Source: Thermaerobacter subterraneus DSM 13965 (GTDB lineage: Bacteria > Bacillota > Sulfobacillia > Thermaerobacterales > Thermaerobacteraceae). From it: DNA of 64,000 nucleotides. Positions 29,455 through 38,044 of the stretch are shown here, piece by piece (the stretch's first letter is position 1; each line of letters opens with the position of its first letter). Under the pieces are notes generated by a model. It had not been told where the DNA came from, made no database searches, and worked only from the letters and a program-made list of their open reading frames with translations. Both the position numbers and the translations under genes were made by a program. The stretch lies in contig NZ_JH976535.1 of assembly GCF_000183545.2 (NCBI RefSeq), positions 921,890 to 985,889 on the forward strand. The letters are read 5' to 3'.

Positions 29455-30945
29455 TCAGTCCTCGCCCTGCGCCTTGGTGAACCCCGGCTCGCCGTCGAAC
29501 TCCTGCAACACCTCGATCTGCATCCAGCGGAAGCGGCTGCCCACCCGCTGGACCAGGTCGACAACGTCCTCCTGGCGCGCCTCGCCGTCGCCCTTGTAGA
29601 GGAAGCGACAGCGGTAGTGGTCCACCAGGTCGATCAGCCCGCCCGTGGGCGGGTACACCTGGGTCCCGCGGTTGGAGATCATCTTCAGGCGGAAGGCGCT
29701 GCCCTCCGCCAGTTCCTCCAGGGCAGGACCCAGCTGCTCCGGCAAGAGGTCGCTCTCGACGAACACGTCGGCGCCCACGATGCGGCGGCTCCGGGCCTTC
29801 ACGTAGGCCGGTTCGGGGCTGATCTGGGGCAGCTTGACGGCGCGGTAGGAGCGAACCTGGGCGTTCCGCGGCTTCTGGCCCAGGTTGGCGATGATGGCGT
29901 CGGTGTACTCCGTGGTCTTGGCGCCGCGGTCGTAGCCCACGATGTCGCCCGTCAGGACCTTGCCCTCCTCCAGCGTGTAGAGGACGGCGTTCTCGATCAG
30001 CTCGGCCACGGCGAACTCCTCGATGTAGCGCAGCATCATCACCGCCGAGAGGAGCACCGCCGTGGGGTTGATCACGTTCTTGCCGGCGTACTTGGGGGCG
30101 GAGCCGTGGACCGCCTCGAAGATGGCCACCTCGTTGCCGATGTTGGCCGAGGGGGCGAAGCCCAGCCCGCCGACCAGGCCCGAGGTGAGGTCGGAGAGGA
30201 TGTCCCCGTTCATGTTGGTGGTGACGAGGACGTCAAACTGCTCGGGCCGCTTTACCAGCTGGTGGGCGGCGTTGTCCACGATGATGTGCTGGGCCTCGAT
30301 GTCCGGATACTCCTGCGCCACCCGTTCGAAGACCCGCTTCATGGTCCCCTCGCTGAGCTTCATGATGTTGGACTTGGTGGCGCAGTGGACCCGCTTTCGC
30401 CCTTCGGCCCGGGCCAGCTCGAAGGCGAAGCGGACGATCTTCTCCGATCCCTTGTCGGAGATCAGCTTGAGGGTCTGGGCGACCCCCGGAGTCTGCTGGT
30501 GCTCGATGCCGGCGTACAGGTCTTCCACGTTCTCGCGGACGACCACCAGGTCGATGCCCCGGCCCGAATAGGGAGTGGGCACGTTGGGCAGCTCCCGCAC
30601 CGGCCGCACGTTGGCGTAGGTCTCGAAGAGCTTGCGCAGGGTGACGTTGGCGCTCTTCTCGCCGTAGCCGACAGGGGTCTCCAGGGGCCCCTTGAGGACG
30701 ATCCGCGACTTGCGGATGGAGTCGATGGTCTCCTGCGGCACGCCGGAGGCAAGGCCCTTCTTAAATACACTGGCCCCCGCTTCTCGGATCTCGAAGACCA
30801 GGGGGGCCTTGGCTGCCTCCAGAATCTTTAAGGTCGCGTCGATACACTCCGGGCCGATCCCGTCGCCGGGAATGACGGTGACGAGTTTGCGGCCGTCTTC
30901 CGTGACGAAGAGCTTCTTCCCGCTCTCGGTGGTTACGAGTGGCAT
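29455..30945 (-). CDS. icd: Isocitrate dehydrogenase, Thermus-like long form
   Basis: This enzyme oxidatively decarboxylates isocitrate to 2-oxoglutarate. The 496-residue length and the extra C-terminal domain (after NLGQKPRNAQV) match the Thermus-type enzyme and not the shorter E. coli form. Motifs: VIPGDGIGPECIDATLK, the substrate segment PVGYGEKSANVTLRK, the metal/cofactor region TTNMNGDILSDLTSGLVGGLG and AVHGSAPKYAGKNVINP. The ATG at 30945 follows GGAGGA. Cofactor choice (NADP or NAD) was not resolved. Aconitase follows on the same strand. Confidence 0.96.
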   Translation of the reverse strand: MPLVTTESGKKLFVTEDGRKLVTVIPGDGIGPECIDATLKILEAAKAPLVFEIREAGASVFKKGLASGVPQETIDSIRKSRIVLKGPLETPVGYGEKSANVTLRKLFETYANVRPVRELPNVPTPYSGRGIDLVVVRENVEDLYAGIEHQQTPGVAQTLKLISDKGSEKIVRFAFELARAEGRKRVHCATKSNIMKLSEGTMKRVFERVAQEYPDIEAQHIIVDNAAHQLVKRPEQFDVLVTTNMNGDILSDLTSGLVGGLGFAPSANIGNEVAIFEAVHGSAPKYAGKNVINPTAVLLSAVMMLRYIEEFAVAELIENAVLYTLEEGKVLTGDIVGYDRGAKTTEYTDAIIANLGQKPRNAQVRSYRAVKLPQISPEPAYVKARSRRIVGADVFVESDLLPEQLGPALEELAEGSAFRLKMISNRGTQVYPPTGGLIDLVDHYRCRFLYKGDGEARQEDVVDLVQRVGSRFRWMQIEVLQEFDGEPGFTKAQGED

Positions 30946-31051
30946 ATCTTCCTCCCCAGGGGCTCCCGTGCCCCTCGACGCGAGTATACCACTGGGCTTG
31001 CAAGCCAAGTCAACTTGCGGCCGGACCCGCCGCCCCGGGGGAGGAACCGGC

Positions 31052-31081
31052 GGGGCCGGCGGCGTAGCCGCCGCCGGCCCC
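31052..31081 (-). terminator. Stem-loop after the oxidase operon
   Basis: 13-bp perfect arms (GGGGCCGGCGGCG and complement) around TAGC lie 15 nt beyond the stop of the subunit I gene. There is no T-run, so it is either a weak terminator or a transcript-end protector. Confidence 0.5.
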
Positions 31082-31095
31082 GGGGTTCCGCGAAT

Positions 31096-32979
31096 TCAGC
31101 CCACCGGCCACACCTTGTGCAGGTTCGACCAGGCGACCACGTACATCAGGACGAACCAGGCCAGGAAGGCGAAGACCAGCACCACGGTGCCCGGCGCCTC
31201 CACCCGGGCCCCGGGAGCCCCGGGCTCCGGGGCCGCCCCGTAGCCGGCCCCCGCGGCCGGGCCCGCCCTGTGGCCCGCCGGGCCCGTGCCGCCCGGCGCA
31301 CCCTGGGCTTGCCGGCCCTGCTCGCCGCCCGGCCCCTCGGGGCCGGATCCGCCGGTGATGGGCGGGATCGCGCCGGGTGCGGTGGCCGGCAGGGCGATGC
31401 GCAGCCCCGCGCCAACCCGGGTGGTGGTGCGGTGGGAGAACAGGGTGCCCAGCATGACCGCCACGAACATCGCCCCGCCCAGCACCGCCAACACGGCGCC
31501 CATGCCGACCCCGGCGAGCAGCAGCTGGACCCGGGGATCTTCAAAGACCGTCACCGGGATGGCCGCCTGCTGGTAGGTGATGTCCCACAGGCGCCGCGGC
31601 ACGCCCAGCTTCCCGGCGGCCATCATGCTTCCGGTCAGGACGGCCAGGCCCAGGGAATAAATGTAGGGCTGCCACCGGGCCAGGCCCGGGAAGGCCAGGG
31701 GCCGCTGGCCGATCAGCGGCAGCAGGTAGTAGGCGATGCCCATGAAGGCCACCGTGGTGCCGGCCACCACCGTGGAGTGGAAGTGCCCCGGGACGAACAG
31801 GGTGTTGTGCACCAGCATGTTGAGCTGCATCTGGCCCATGATCACGCCCGTCACGCCGCCCACGAAGCCGAACCACAGCACGGACAGGGCCAGGGCGGCG
31901 AAGCCGGGCTCGCCCCAGGGCGCCTTGCGCAGCCAGGTGAACAGGCCGCGGTGATGCCCCCGCTCCCGCTGGGCGACCTCCACGGCGCTGGGGATGGAGA
32001 AGGCGTGGATCATGCTGCCCACCGTGGCCAGGTACATGAAGTAGCTGGTGTTCATGATGCGGTTGCTGGTGCCCAGCCCGGGGTCGACCAGCAGGTGGTG
32101 GATGGAGCCCAGCTGGATGAAGGCCACGTAGAGGAAGAAGGCCAGCCGGCTCAGCCCCTCATGGAGCGGCCGCGCGCCCACCGTCAGGCTGGCCAGGGCA
32201 TACCACACGCCCACCATGGCGGCCAGGTTGACCTGCTGGGAGCCGTGGCCGAAGCCCCAGAAGAGGAGCCGGTAGACGGCCGGGTCGACCGACGGCAGCC
32301 AGCCCATGCTCCACAGGAAGGTCGGGATCAGGGCCAGGGCGCCCGAGACCAGGGTGAAGACCGCCAGCACCGCTGCGGCCAGGAAGGCATAGGTGACCAG
32401 GGGCAGGGAGGTCTTCACCAGGCCTTCCGCCCGTGCCCGCAGGACGGTGGCGAAGAACACGCCCACGGCCACCAGCGCCCCCACGGTGAAGACGATGAGC
32501 CCCAGGTAGAAGGCCGGGTGGCCCTTCAGGGGCGGGTAGGCGGTGACCATCACGTTGGCTTCGCCGGTGAGCATGGCCGCCTCGGTGACCAGGGCGCCCG
32601 CCAGCATGAGCGCGTAGGCGATCCAGCCCGCCCGCGGCGTCACCAGACGGGTATTGAGCAGGACGGCGCTGCCGAAGTACAGGCCCGCCACCTCGAAGAA
32701 CAGGATCCAGAAGACCAGCATGGTGGTGCCGTGGGCCGTGACGAACCGGTAGAACAGCTCCGCCGGGAGAAGGTGCACCGCCGGCCAGCGGGTCAGGCCG
32801 ATGAGCAGGGCCAGCAGGCCGCCGAAGGCCAGGAAGACCACCGCCGTGACCGCGTTGACGATGATCAGCGTCTCGGCCTGCCGGTGGACGGCCAAGCCGG
32901 TGACCGGGCACGTGCGGAAGCCGGCGGCAGGCCCTGCCGGCGCCGGGGTGCGGGTCGCCACCACGGTGCTTGACGCCAT
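31096..32979 (-). CDS. Heme-copper oxidoreductase subunit I, atypical active site
   Basis: This 627-residue membrane protein has at least 12 helices. All six metal-binding histidines are visible: AHGTTMLVFW (low-spin heme), FGHGSQQVN (CuB), SIHHLLVDPG (CuB pair) and VPGHFHSTVV (both hemes). In A- and B-type oxidases the residue four after the first CuB histidine is the cross-linked tyrosine (GHPxVY). Here it is Gln (GHGSQQ). The protein may therefore be a divergent oxygen reductase or a nitric-oxide-reductase-like member. A Gly/Pro-rich loop of about 75 residues precedes the last helix. The gene follows subunit II by 16 nt. Confidence 0.85.
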   Translation of the reverse strand: MASSTVVATRTPAPAGPAAGFRTCPVTGLAVHRQAETLIIVNAVTAVVFLAFGGLLALLIGLTRWPAVHLLPAELFYRFVTAHGTTMLVFWILFFEVAGLYFGSAVLLNTRLVTPRAGWIAYALMLAGALVTEAAMLTGEANVMVTAYPPLKGHPAFYLGLIVFTVGALVAVGVFFATVLRARAEGLVKTSLPLVTYAFLAAAVLAVFTLVSGALALIPTFLWSMGWLPSVDPAVYRLLFWGFGHGSQQVNLAAMVGVWYALASLTVGARPLHEGLSRLAFFLYVAFIQLGSIHHLLVDPGLGTSNRIMNTSYFMYLATVGSMIHAFSIPSAVEVAQRERGHHRGLFTWLRKAPWGEPGFAALALSVLWFGFVGGVTGVIMGQMQLNMLVHNTLFVPGHFHSTVVAGTTVAFMGIAYYLLPLIGQRPLAFPGLARWQPYIYSLGLAVLTGSMMAAGKLGVPRRLWDITYQQAAIPVTVFEDPRVQLLLAGVGMGAVLAVLGGAMFVAVMLGTLFSHRTTTRVGAGLRIALPATAPGAIPPITGGSGPEGPGGEQGRQAQGAPGGTGPAGHRAGPAAGAGYGAAPEPGAPGARVEAPGTVVLVFAFLAWFVLMYVVAWSNLHKVWPVG

Positions 32980-32995
32980 GAGCCATCCCCCCCAC

Positions 32996-33580
32996 CTAGT
33001 CGACCACGATGAGCCGGCCGCTCATCAGGTGGTGTCCGACGCCGCAGTACTCGTTGCAGACCACGGCGTACTCGCCGGTCTGCTGGGGCGTCAGCTCGAT
33101 CACGTAGACGTAGCCGGGCAGGACCTGGAAGTTCAGATTCAGCGGCTGGATGGAGAGGCCGTGCTGAAGGTCGGTGGAGGAGACGTAGAGCCGGTACGTC
33201 TCGCCGCGCTTGAGCCGCAGGATCGGCCGCCACTGGTAGGCCATGGCCTCCAGGTAGACCTCGCCTCCCGGCTCCGGTTCCACCACCGGCACGCCGAACT
33301 CCTCGCCCACCTGGTGCTCCTTGATGAAGGCCTCGGCCGCGGCTTTAAAGTCGGCCGGCGCCATGCGGTAGCTCTCGATGGGCGTGTTCTGGTGGCCCAC
33401 GTGGGGCCAGATCCACATCATGGCGAACATCACCAGGGCCCAGATCAGGGCCGCGATGAGCCAGACCCGTTCGATCCGGCCCAGAGGACCCCACCACACC
33501 CGCGGGGGCGGTTCGAGGGCCGAGGCGCTTCCCGGACCGGCCACGGCGTGGACCGCCGGGCCACGTTCCGCTGCGTTCAT
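32996..33580 (-). CDS. Heme-copper oxidoreductase subunit II with CuA site
   Basis: This 194-residue protein has one N-terminal membrane helix (VWLIAALIWALVMFAMMWIWP) and an exported cupredoxin domain that accepts electrons. The binuclear CuA ligands are complete: LQHGLSI for the first His and CNEYCGVGHHLM for Cys, Cys, His and Met. The single helix is typical of B-type (ba3-like) subunit II. The ATG at 33580 follows AAGGAGGT. The CuA centre implies a cytochrome c or similar protein donor and not quinol. Confidence 0.92.
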   Translation of the reverse strand: MNAAERGPAVHAVAGPGSASALEPPPRVWWGPLGRIERVWLIAALIWALVMFAMMWIWPHVGHQNTPIESYRMAPADFKAAAEAFIKEHQVGEEFGVPVVEPEPGGEVYLEAMAYQWRPILRLKRGETYRLYVSSTDLQHGLSIQPLNLNFQVLPGYVYVIELTPQQTGEYAVVCNEYCGVGHHLMSGRLIVVD

Positions 33581-33736
33581 CCCCTTGACCTCCTTTGCGT
33601 GCTGCGGCACCGCCGGCGGCTGCCGCCTCCCCTGGGGCGAGGGGGCGCCGCGCCTGTCGCCAGGCTGCCGGCGTTGCCGGTTCCACCGCCCTTGAGCTCA
33701 CTGCCGCGTCCCGTTGCCGGCTCCGGCCGGGCGCGA

Positions 33737-33913
33737 TCACCGCGGGAACAGGGGCACCTGGGCCAGTTCCATCAGGCCCCACACGATGTAGAGCAGCACC
33801 GGGACCATCAGGCCCACGCCGAGCAGGAAGAACTCGTCATCCAGCAGCCGCTGGATCCACGGCACCGGCTCCGGCACCGGGTCCGTCTGCGCCGCCGCGC
33901 GCCCTCCGTCCAT
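33737..33913 (-). CDS. Small single-helix membrane protein of the oxidase operon
   Basis: This 58-residue protein starts MDGGRAAAQTDP and has one hydrophobic helix (FFLLGVGLMVPVLLYIVWGL) after an acidic LLDDE turn. It lies 4 nt after the stop of the heme O synthase gene and before subunit II, with GGAAGGGGG upstream. Position and size suggest a small accessory subunit comparable to subunit IIa of ba3 oxidases, though the sequence itself is not one I recognise. Confidence 0.7.
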   Translation of the reverse strand: MDGGRAAAQTDPVPEPVPWIQRLLDDEFFLLGVGLMVPVLLYIVWGLMELAQVPLFPR

Positions 33914-33917
33914 GGCC

Positions 33918-34937
33918 TCACCCCCTTCCTGCCAGGGCCAGCGCGAAGACCGCCAGGATCCAGCCCAGGTAGGGGCCGGAAAGCTTGTACAGCCGCCAGG
34001 CCAGGCGCTCCCGCCGGCCGGGGCCGGCCAGGGCGACCGCCAGGTTGAGCGCCACCATGACCGCCCCCGCTGCCGCCACTGCCAGGGTGTGCCGGCCCCG
34101 GTACCAGCCCCAGAGTGCGGGGATCAGGGAAAGGACCACCAGCGCCAGGGTATTGGCCAGGGTGAGCCAAGCCGCCCGGCGGGGTCCCGCGGTGACGGGC
34201 AGCATGGGGATGCCGGCCCGGGCGTACTCGTCCCGGACCACGATGGCCAGGGGCCAGAAATGGGAAGGCGTCCAGAGGAAGAGCCAGGCGAACAGGAGCC
34301 ACGCTCCGGGACCCGGGGTGCCGGTCTGGGACAGCCACCCGGCCAGCACCATCAGGCTGCCGGCGGTGCCGCCCAGGACGATGTTCCACGCCGTGCGCCG
34401 CTTGAGCCAGAGGCTGTAGAGCCCGGCGTAGACGGCGATGCCCGCCAGCAGCACCAGGGCCACGGCGCCGCCCAGCAGCACCGCGGCGGCCGAGACGCCG
34501 GCCAGGGACAGGACCGCCCCCACTTCCAGCGCCCGCAGGGGCTCCAGGCGCCCCGCCGGCAGGGGCCGGGCGGCGGTGCGGTCCATGCGCCTGTCCACGT
34601 CCCGGTCTACGAAGTGGTTGAACGCCGCCGCCCCGGCGGCGGCCATGCCGCCGGCCAGGGCGAAGCCGGCGAGCCGGGCCGGATCGGGCTGCCCGCCAGC
34701 CCCGGCGTACCCCGCCAGCACCCCCGACAGGACCAGCATCAGGACGATGCGCGGCTTGGTGAGGATGACCAGGTCCAGCATCATCCGGACCTTATCCGTG
34801 GGGGCAAGGGCCCGGCACGGAGAACAGCCGTATGGCGTGGCGCCCGGAACCGGAGCCCGCCGGGACGGCAGCACCGGAGCCGTCCTCGGGGCCGCTTGTG
34901 GCGGGGCGCCTGCGGCGTCCGTGGTGCTTCCCGTCAT
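33918..34937 (-). CDS. ctaB: Protoheme IX farnesyltransferase (heme O synthase)
   Basis: This UbiA-type membrane prenyltransferase adds farnesyl to heme B to make heme O for the oxidase below it. It has 339 residues with about eight helices. The prenyl-diphosphate/Mg motif NHFVDRDVDRRMDRTAARPLP and the second acidic region VVRDEYARAGIPMLPV are present. The ATG start at 34937 has a weak GGGGGGA site; about 50 Ala/Pro-rich residues precede the first helix. Being the first gene of the oxidase operon, it indicates that the enzyme uses a farnesylated heme (O or A). Confidence 0.93.
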   Translation of the reverse strand: MTGSTTDAAGAPPQAAPRTAPVLPSRRAPVPGATPYGCSPCRALAPTDKVRMMLDLVILTKPRIVLMLVLSGVLAGYAGAGGQPDPARLAGFALAGGMAAAGAAAFNHFVDRDVDRRMDRTAARPLPAGRLEPLRALEVGAVLSLAGVSAAAVLLGGAVALVLLAGIAVYAGLYSLWLKRRTAWNIVLGGTAGSLMVLAGWLSQTGTPGPGAWLLFAWLFLWTPSHFWPLAIVVRDEYARAGIPMLPVTAGPRRAAWLTLANTLALVVLSLIPALWGWYRGRHTLAVAAAGAVMVALNLAVALAGPGRRERLAWRLYKLSGPYLGWILAVFALALAGRG

Positions 34938-35025
34938 GGCGCGTCCCCCCTTGTCCCCGGGGTCGGGCGTCCTTCCCCTGGGCGGGACTTCCAGGATCCA
35001 CGCTAGGGAGGGGACGGGGAGGCGC

Positions 35026-35045
35026 CGTGTGACGAAGATCACACG
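35026..35045. promoter_or_regulatory. CRP/FNR-type palindrome upstream of the oxidase operon
   Basis: CGTGTGA-CGAAGA-TCACACG is a perfect inverted repeat that contains TGTGA-N6-TCACA, the consensus for CRP/FNR family regulators. It lies 89 nt before the ctaB start. Firmicutes use Fnr-type proteins with this half-site spacing, so redox or NO control of the oxidase is plausible. An A/T-rich stretch (about 35040-35130) next to it probably holds the promoter. The regulator is not in the window. Confidence 0.7.
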
Positions 35046-35232
35046 AAAACCGTAAATAAGGTGAGTTAAAGGGCAAGATCCGGCGGAGGAGGGGCGCTTT
35101 AAGTCTTTATTGAGTTGAAAGGTAAACTGGGTCTTGGCGCGTGGAACGGGCCCCTGCAGGGAAGCCAGGTAGGGAGGCCCGGGTAGCGAAGCCCAACTGC
35201 AGGCCGGTTCGGCGGCGGCGAGGCGAGAGGAT

Positions 35233-36591
35233 TCAGCGAAGTCCCAGGGGGCGACCGCTGGCCGGGGGACCTTGCCCGTCTTGACCGGCCGCGGCGGCCG
35301 GGCTAGCTTGTCCCGTCAGGGCTCGCCCCGTCCAGGCGAGAAGAACCGCCAGGATGCCGACCGCAGCGGTCCCGGCCAGGAAGGTCCAGGTGGGATGGCC
35401 CAGCGCCCCCGCCGCGGCGGAACCGGCCACGACGGCCACCGAAAAGCACGCATAGAACAGCCCGAAGGCCCGGCCCCGCTGCCCCCGGCCCGTGGCATCG
35501 ACCACCAGGGCCGCAGCCGCGGGGAACACCAGGGCAAAGCCGGTGCCAAAGACCACCATGGCCAGCGCCAGGCCGGGCAGGGAACCGAAGGCGGCCAGGC
35601 CCGCCAGGGCCGCCGCCACGGCCAGCAGGCCCGCCAGCAGCGGCCGAACCCGCCCCCAGCGGTCGGACAGGCGGCTGGCGGGGGAGAGGAAGAGGGCGAT
35701 GGCGGTAAGCCCAAACAGGCTGAGCAACATCCCCGTGGCGGCAGGGCCAGCGCTCAGGGCGGCCACCTTGGCGGGGAGGGTGTACACCAGGAGCCCCAGG
35801 GCGAACATCAGGGCCAGGGCCCCCAGGTAGGCTAGGCGCAGGGCTGTGTTCCTCCACAGGGGGGTCGTGCGGGGCGCCGCCGGGGCGCCGGGCTCGGGAG
35901 CGCGCCGCCCGCCCGGGGCTGGGGAGCGGGCCGGGGAAGGGGATGAACCCTGCGGGGCCTGAGCGGCGGCCAGGGCCGGGTTGCCGTACGCCGCCATGTC
36001 ACCCCCGCCGGCGGCCAAGCCGGTCCGGCGGGCAGGCCCGTGGGAGGCCGCGACCTCCTCGTCCCGGACCCAACGGGCCACGACCATGGTCACCAGGAAC
36101 AGCAGCGCTGCGGTGGTGGCGAACACCCAGCCCGGACCCAGGCGCTGAGCCAGCAGGCCCCCGTAAGCCGGGCCCACCACCGAAGCCAGGCCGATGGCGG
36201 CACCGGCACCGGCCATGATCTGCCCCCGGTGGGTGCTCTCACCGTGGTCCCCCAGGAGAGCAAAGGCCGCCGGCGTCACCAGGCCTGCACCAAAGCCATG
36301 CACCAGCCGGGCCAGCGCCAGCTGGGCGGCCGTTTCCGCCGGGGCGTAGGCGCCGGCGCCCAGGGCCGCCAGCGCCAGACCCAGCACCAGCACGCCCTTG
36401 CGTCGCCCCCCATCCAGCCAGCGGCCGGCGGCCAGGTTCCCAGTCAGATTGGTCAGGGAATAGGCCCCTACGATGAGTCCCGCCAGGAAAGAAGGGACCC
36501 CCAGCCGGTGGGCATAGGGGGCGATCAGAGGCATCTGGGAGAACTGGTCGAAGAAGGCAGCCATGACGGCCACATAAAGCAACCGGTGCAT
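35233..36591 (-). CDS. Major facilitator superfamily transporter
   Basis: This 452-residue membrane protein has about 12 helices in two halves. The A-like loop GRWLDGGRRKGVLVLGLALAALG and the repeat SRLSDRWGRVRPLLAGLLAVAAALAG are typical MFS cytoplasmic loops. A Pro/Gly-rich central loop of about 65 residues separates the halves. The pattern is DHA1/YfcJ-like; substrate is unknown. It starts at ATG 36591 with GGGGA upstream. The divergent neighbour encodes a small exported protein, and a cluster of short repeats lies between them. Confidence 0.88.
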   Translation of the reverse strand: MHRLLYVAVMAAFFDQFSQMPLIAPYAHRLGVPSFLAGLIVGAYSLTNLTGNLAAGRWLDGGRRKGVLVLGLALAALGAGAYAPAETAAQLALARLVHGFGAGLVTPAAFALLGDHGESTHRGQIMAGAGAAIGLASVVGPAYGGLLAQRLGPGWVFATTAALLFLVTMVVARWVRDEEVAASHGPARRTGLAAGGGDMAAYGNPALAAAQAPQGSSPSPARSPAPGGRRAPEPGAPAAPRTTPLWRNTALRLAYLGALALMFALGLLVYTLPAKVAALSAGPAATGMLLSLFGLTAIALFLSPASRLSDRWGRVRPLLAGLLAVAAALAGLAAFGSLPGLALAMVVFGTGFALVFPAAAALVVDATGRGQRGRAFGLFYACFSVAVVAGSAAAGALGHPTWTFLAGTAAVGILAVLLAWTGRALTGQASPAAAAGQDGQGPPASGRPLGLR

Positions 36592-36707
36592 GACGGTTCG
36601 CTCCCCGGGCCGGGCTCCGGCATCCCGCGTACGGGCCTGGCACTACGAGTGTAGTCGTGCCGGCGGCCCTGCAGCAACGGCCGAACCGGGCTGGTCTCAT
36701 TCCGGTG

Positions 36708-36797
36708 GGTGTACACTGCGCTGGTGCACTCCTCCGGTGCACTGAACTGCGTCAAGGAAATGTAGCTTTGGCGTCACGAAACATGTAGCCTTGGTGT
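36708..36797. promoter_or_regulatory. Cluster of short repeats between divergent genes
   Basis: GGTGTACACT (36708), GGTGCACT (36723) and GGTGCACT (36736) occur at 15- and 13-bp steps. They are followed by two 15-bp copies ATGTAGCYTTGGYGT at 36760 and 36783 (23-bp step). The region is less GC-rich than its surroundings and lies between divergent genes (MFS transporter and exported protein). It looks like a multi-site operator/promoter. The rest of 36592-36947 shows nothing else. Confidence 0.55.
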
Positions 36798-36947
36798 AAA
36801 TGGCAAGACATGGATGGGCATCCACAATGGACGAGGGGCCTCGCGCCGCACCCTGGGAACACCGGGCAGGACCCCTGCGGGAAGGAGCCCTGCACAGGAG
36901 CCTGGGAACCCCGAGTCGGGCGAGCTCCCGGAACCACAGTCGGGGGG

Positions 36948-37490
36948 ATGGCGAAGGTGAGGCGGGTGGTCGCAACGGTGCTGGTCGCGGTGGGGTCTAT
37001 GGTCCTGGCCGGCGTGGGGTCCGCGTCCCGCGCTTCGGAGCCGTGGTGGTTTGACCTGCCTCCCGGCGAGAAGCGGGAGATGGCGGCCCGGGAAGACGTC
37101 TACAGGCGTTCTTCTCCCCCGGCACCCAAGGACCAGGTGGGGGCGCGGGAGGCCGTGCAACAGGGTGACCCCGCAAGACCGGCGGGCATCATCGAATCGG
37201 GCGAGTATCCGGATCCCACGGTGGTGATCCAGAACCGCTGGCAGGGCCCCGCCGGGGACGGCCATATGGCGGTCTTCGCCGGTGCCTACCGCGACCGGCC
37301 GGAGCAGGGCCTGGTGATCGTCCACTGGTACGATGACCAGTGGCGGTTCGTCAGGGGGAGGCCGGTGGAATCGCCCCGTGCGCAGGGCAGCCTGCGGATC
37401 ACCGGCGCCGGGGACGGGGTCTTGATCCTGCGGGCCGGCTCGGGTGATGAACTGCGCTTTGACCTGGCTACGGCCACGTTCGTGGATTGA
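36948..37490 (+). CDS. Exported hypothetical protein
   Basis: A 180-residue protein with a signal peptide (KVRRVVATVLVAVGSMVLAGVGSASRASE). The mature part contains a charged region (EKREMAAREDVYRRSS) and a compact C-terminal domain with regularly spaced aromatic and hydrophobic residues (GLVIVHWYDDQWRFVRG, GDGVLILRAGSGDELRFDLATATFVD). I do not recognise the family. The ATG at 36948 touches its G-rich site; GTG 36957 has better spacing and is an equally good start. Confidence 0.65.
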   Translation: MAKVRRVVATVLVAVGSMVLAGVGSASRASEPWWFDLPPGEKREMAAREDVYRRSSPPAPKDQVGAREAVQQGDPARPAGIIESGEYPDPTVVIQNRWQGPAGDGHMAVFAGAYRDRPEQGLVIVHWYDDQWRFVRGRPVESPRAQGSLRITGAGDGVLILRAGSGDELRFDLATATFVD

Positions 37491-37523
37491 TCCCCCTTGC
37501 TACAGCGGCGGGTCGCAACGGCA

Positions 37524-37557
37524 GCGGGGCCGGTGCCCCAGGCGGCACCGGCCCCGC
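37524..37557. terminator. Bidirectional terminator
   Basis: 14-bp perfect arms GCGGGGCCGGTGCC and complement flank a 6-nt loop between two convergent genes (stops at 37490 and 37582). Confidence 0.7.
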
Positions 37558-37581
37558 GGGTGAGGGGAGGGGGCTAGGAGG

Positions 37582-37854
37582 CTACCTGGCCACGTTGCGG
37601 CCGACGGTGCGGTCGGCCAGCTTGATCAAAGCCGAGGCGATCTGCGCCTGCTCCTGATTGCTGGCGTTCTGCCACATCTCCTTCAAGAGCCGCTGCTCGG
37701 CGCTGCGCGGCTCCGCTTCCCGCGCCAGCCAGTCGCCGACCTCCGTCACCACGCCGGTAATGCCCTCGCTGGACATCCCCAGGTTCTCCATGGTGCGGAC
37801 CTTGTCGGCCAGGACGGTCAGTTGCTGGCGGAAGACCTCGCTGAATTCCGGCAC
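37582..37854 (-). CDS. DUF3243 protein, YmfJ-like
   Basis: A 90-residue cytoplasmic protein whose pattern (DKVRTMENLGMSSEGITGVVTEVGDWLAREAEPRSAEQRLLKEMWQNAS) matches the Bacillus YmfJ/DUF3243 family of helical, acidic small proteins of unknown function. It begins with GTG 37854, 7 nt after GGGAGGA. Confidence 0.85.
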   Translation of the reverse strand: MPEFSEVFRQQLTVLADKVRTMENLGMSSEGITGVVTEVGDWLAREAEPRSAEQRLLKEMWQNASNQEQAQIASALIKLADRTVGRNVAR

Positions 37855-38044
37855 CGGTGATTCCTCCCTTCGCCGATGTCTAAGGTGTCACCGGCACCGC
37901 AGCGGTATGCGAGGGGCGGGCGGCGGCGCGCCTCGTACCCGGGCCTCCCGGGCGGCCCGGCCGCCTTGTCTCCCTCATAAAGGCCATGGGAGGCGGGAAC
38001 CCCATTTCGGGGGTCACGTACCGTCCATGGCAGGAGGTGACATC

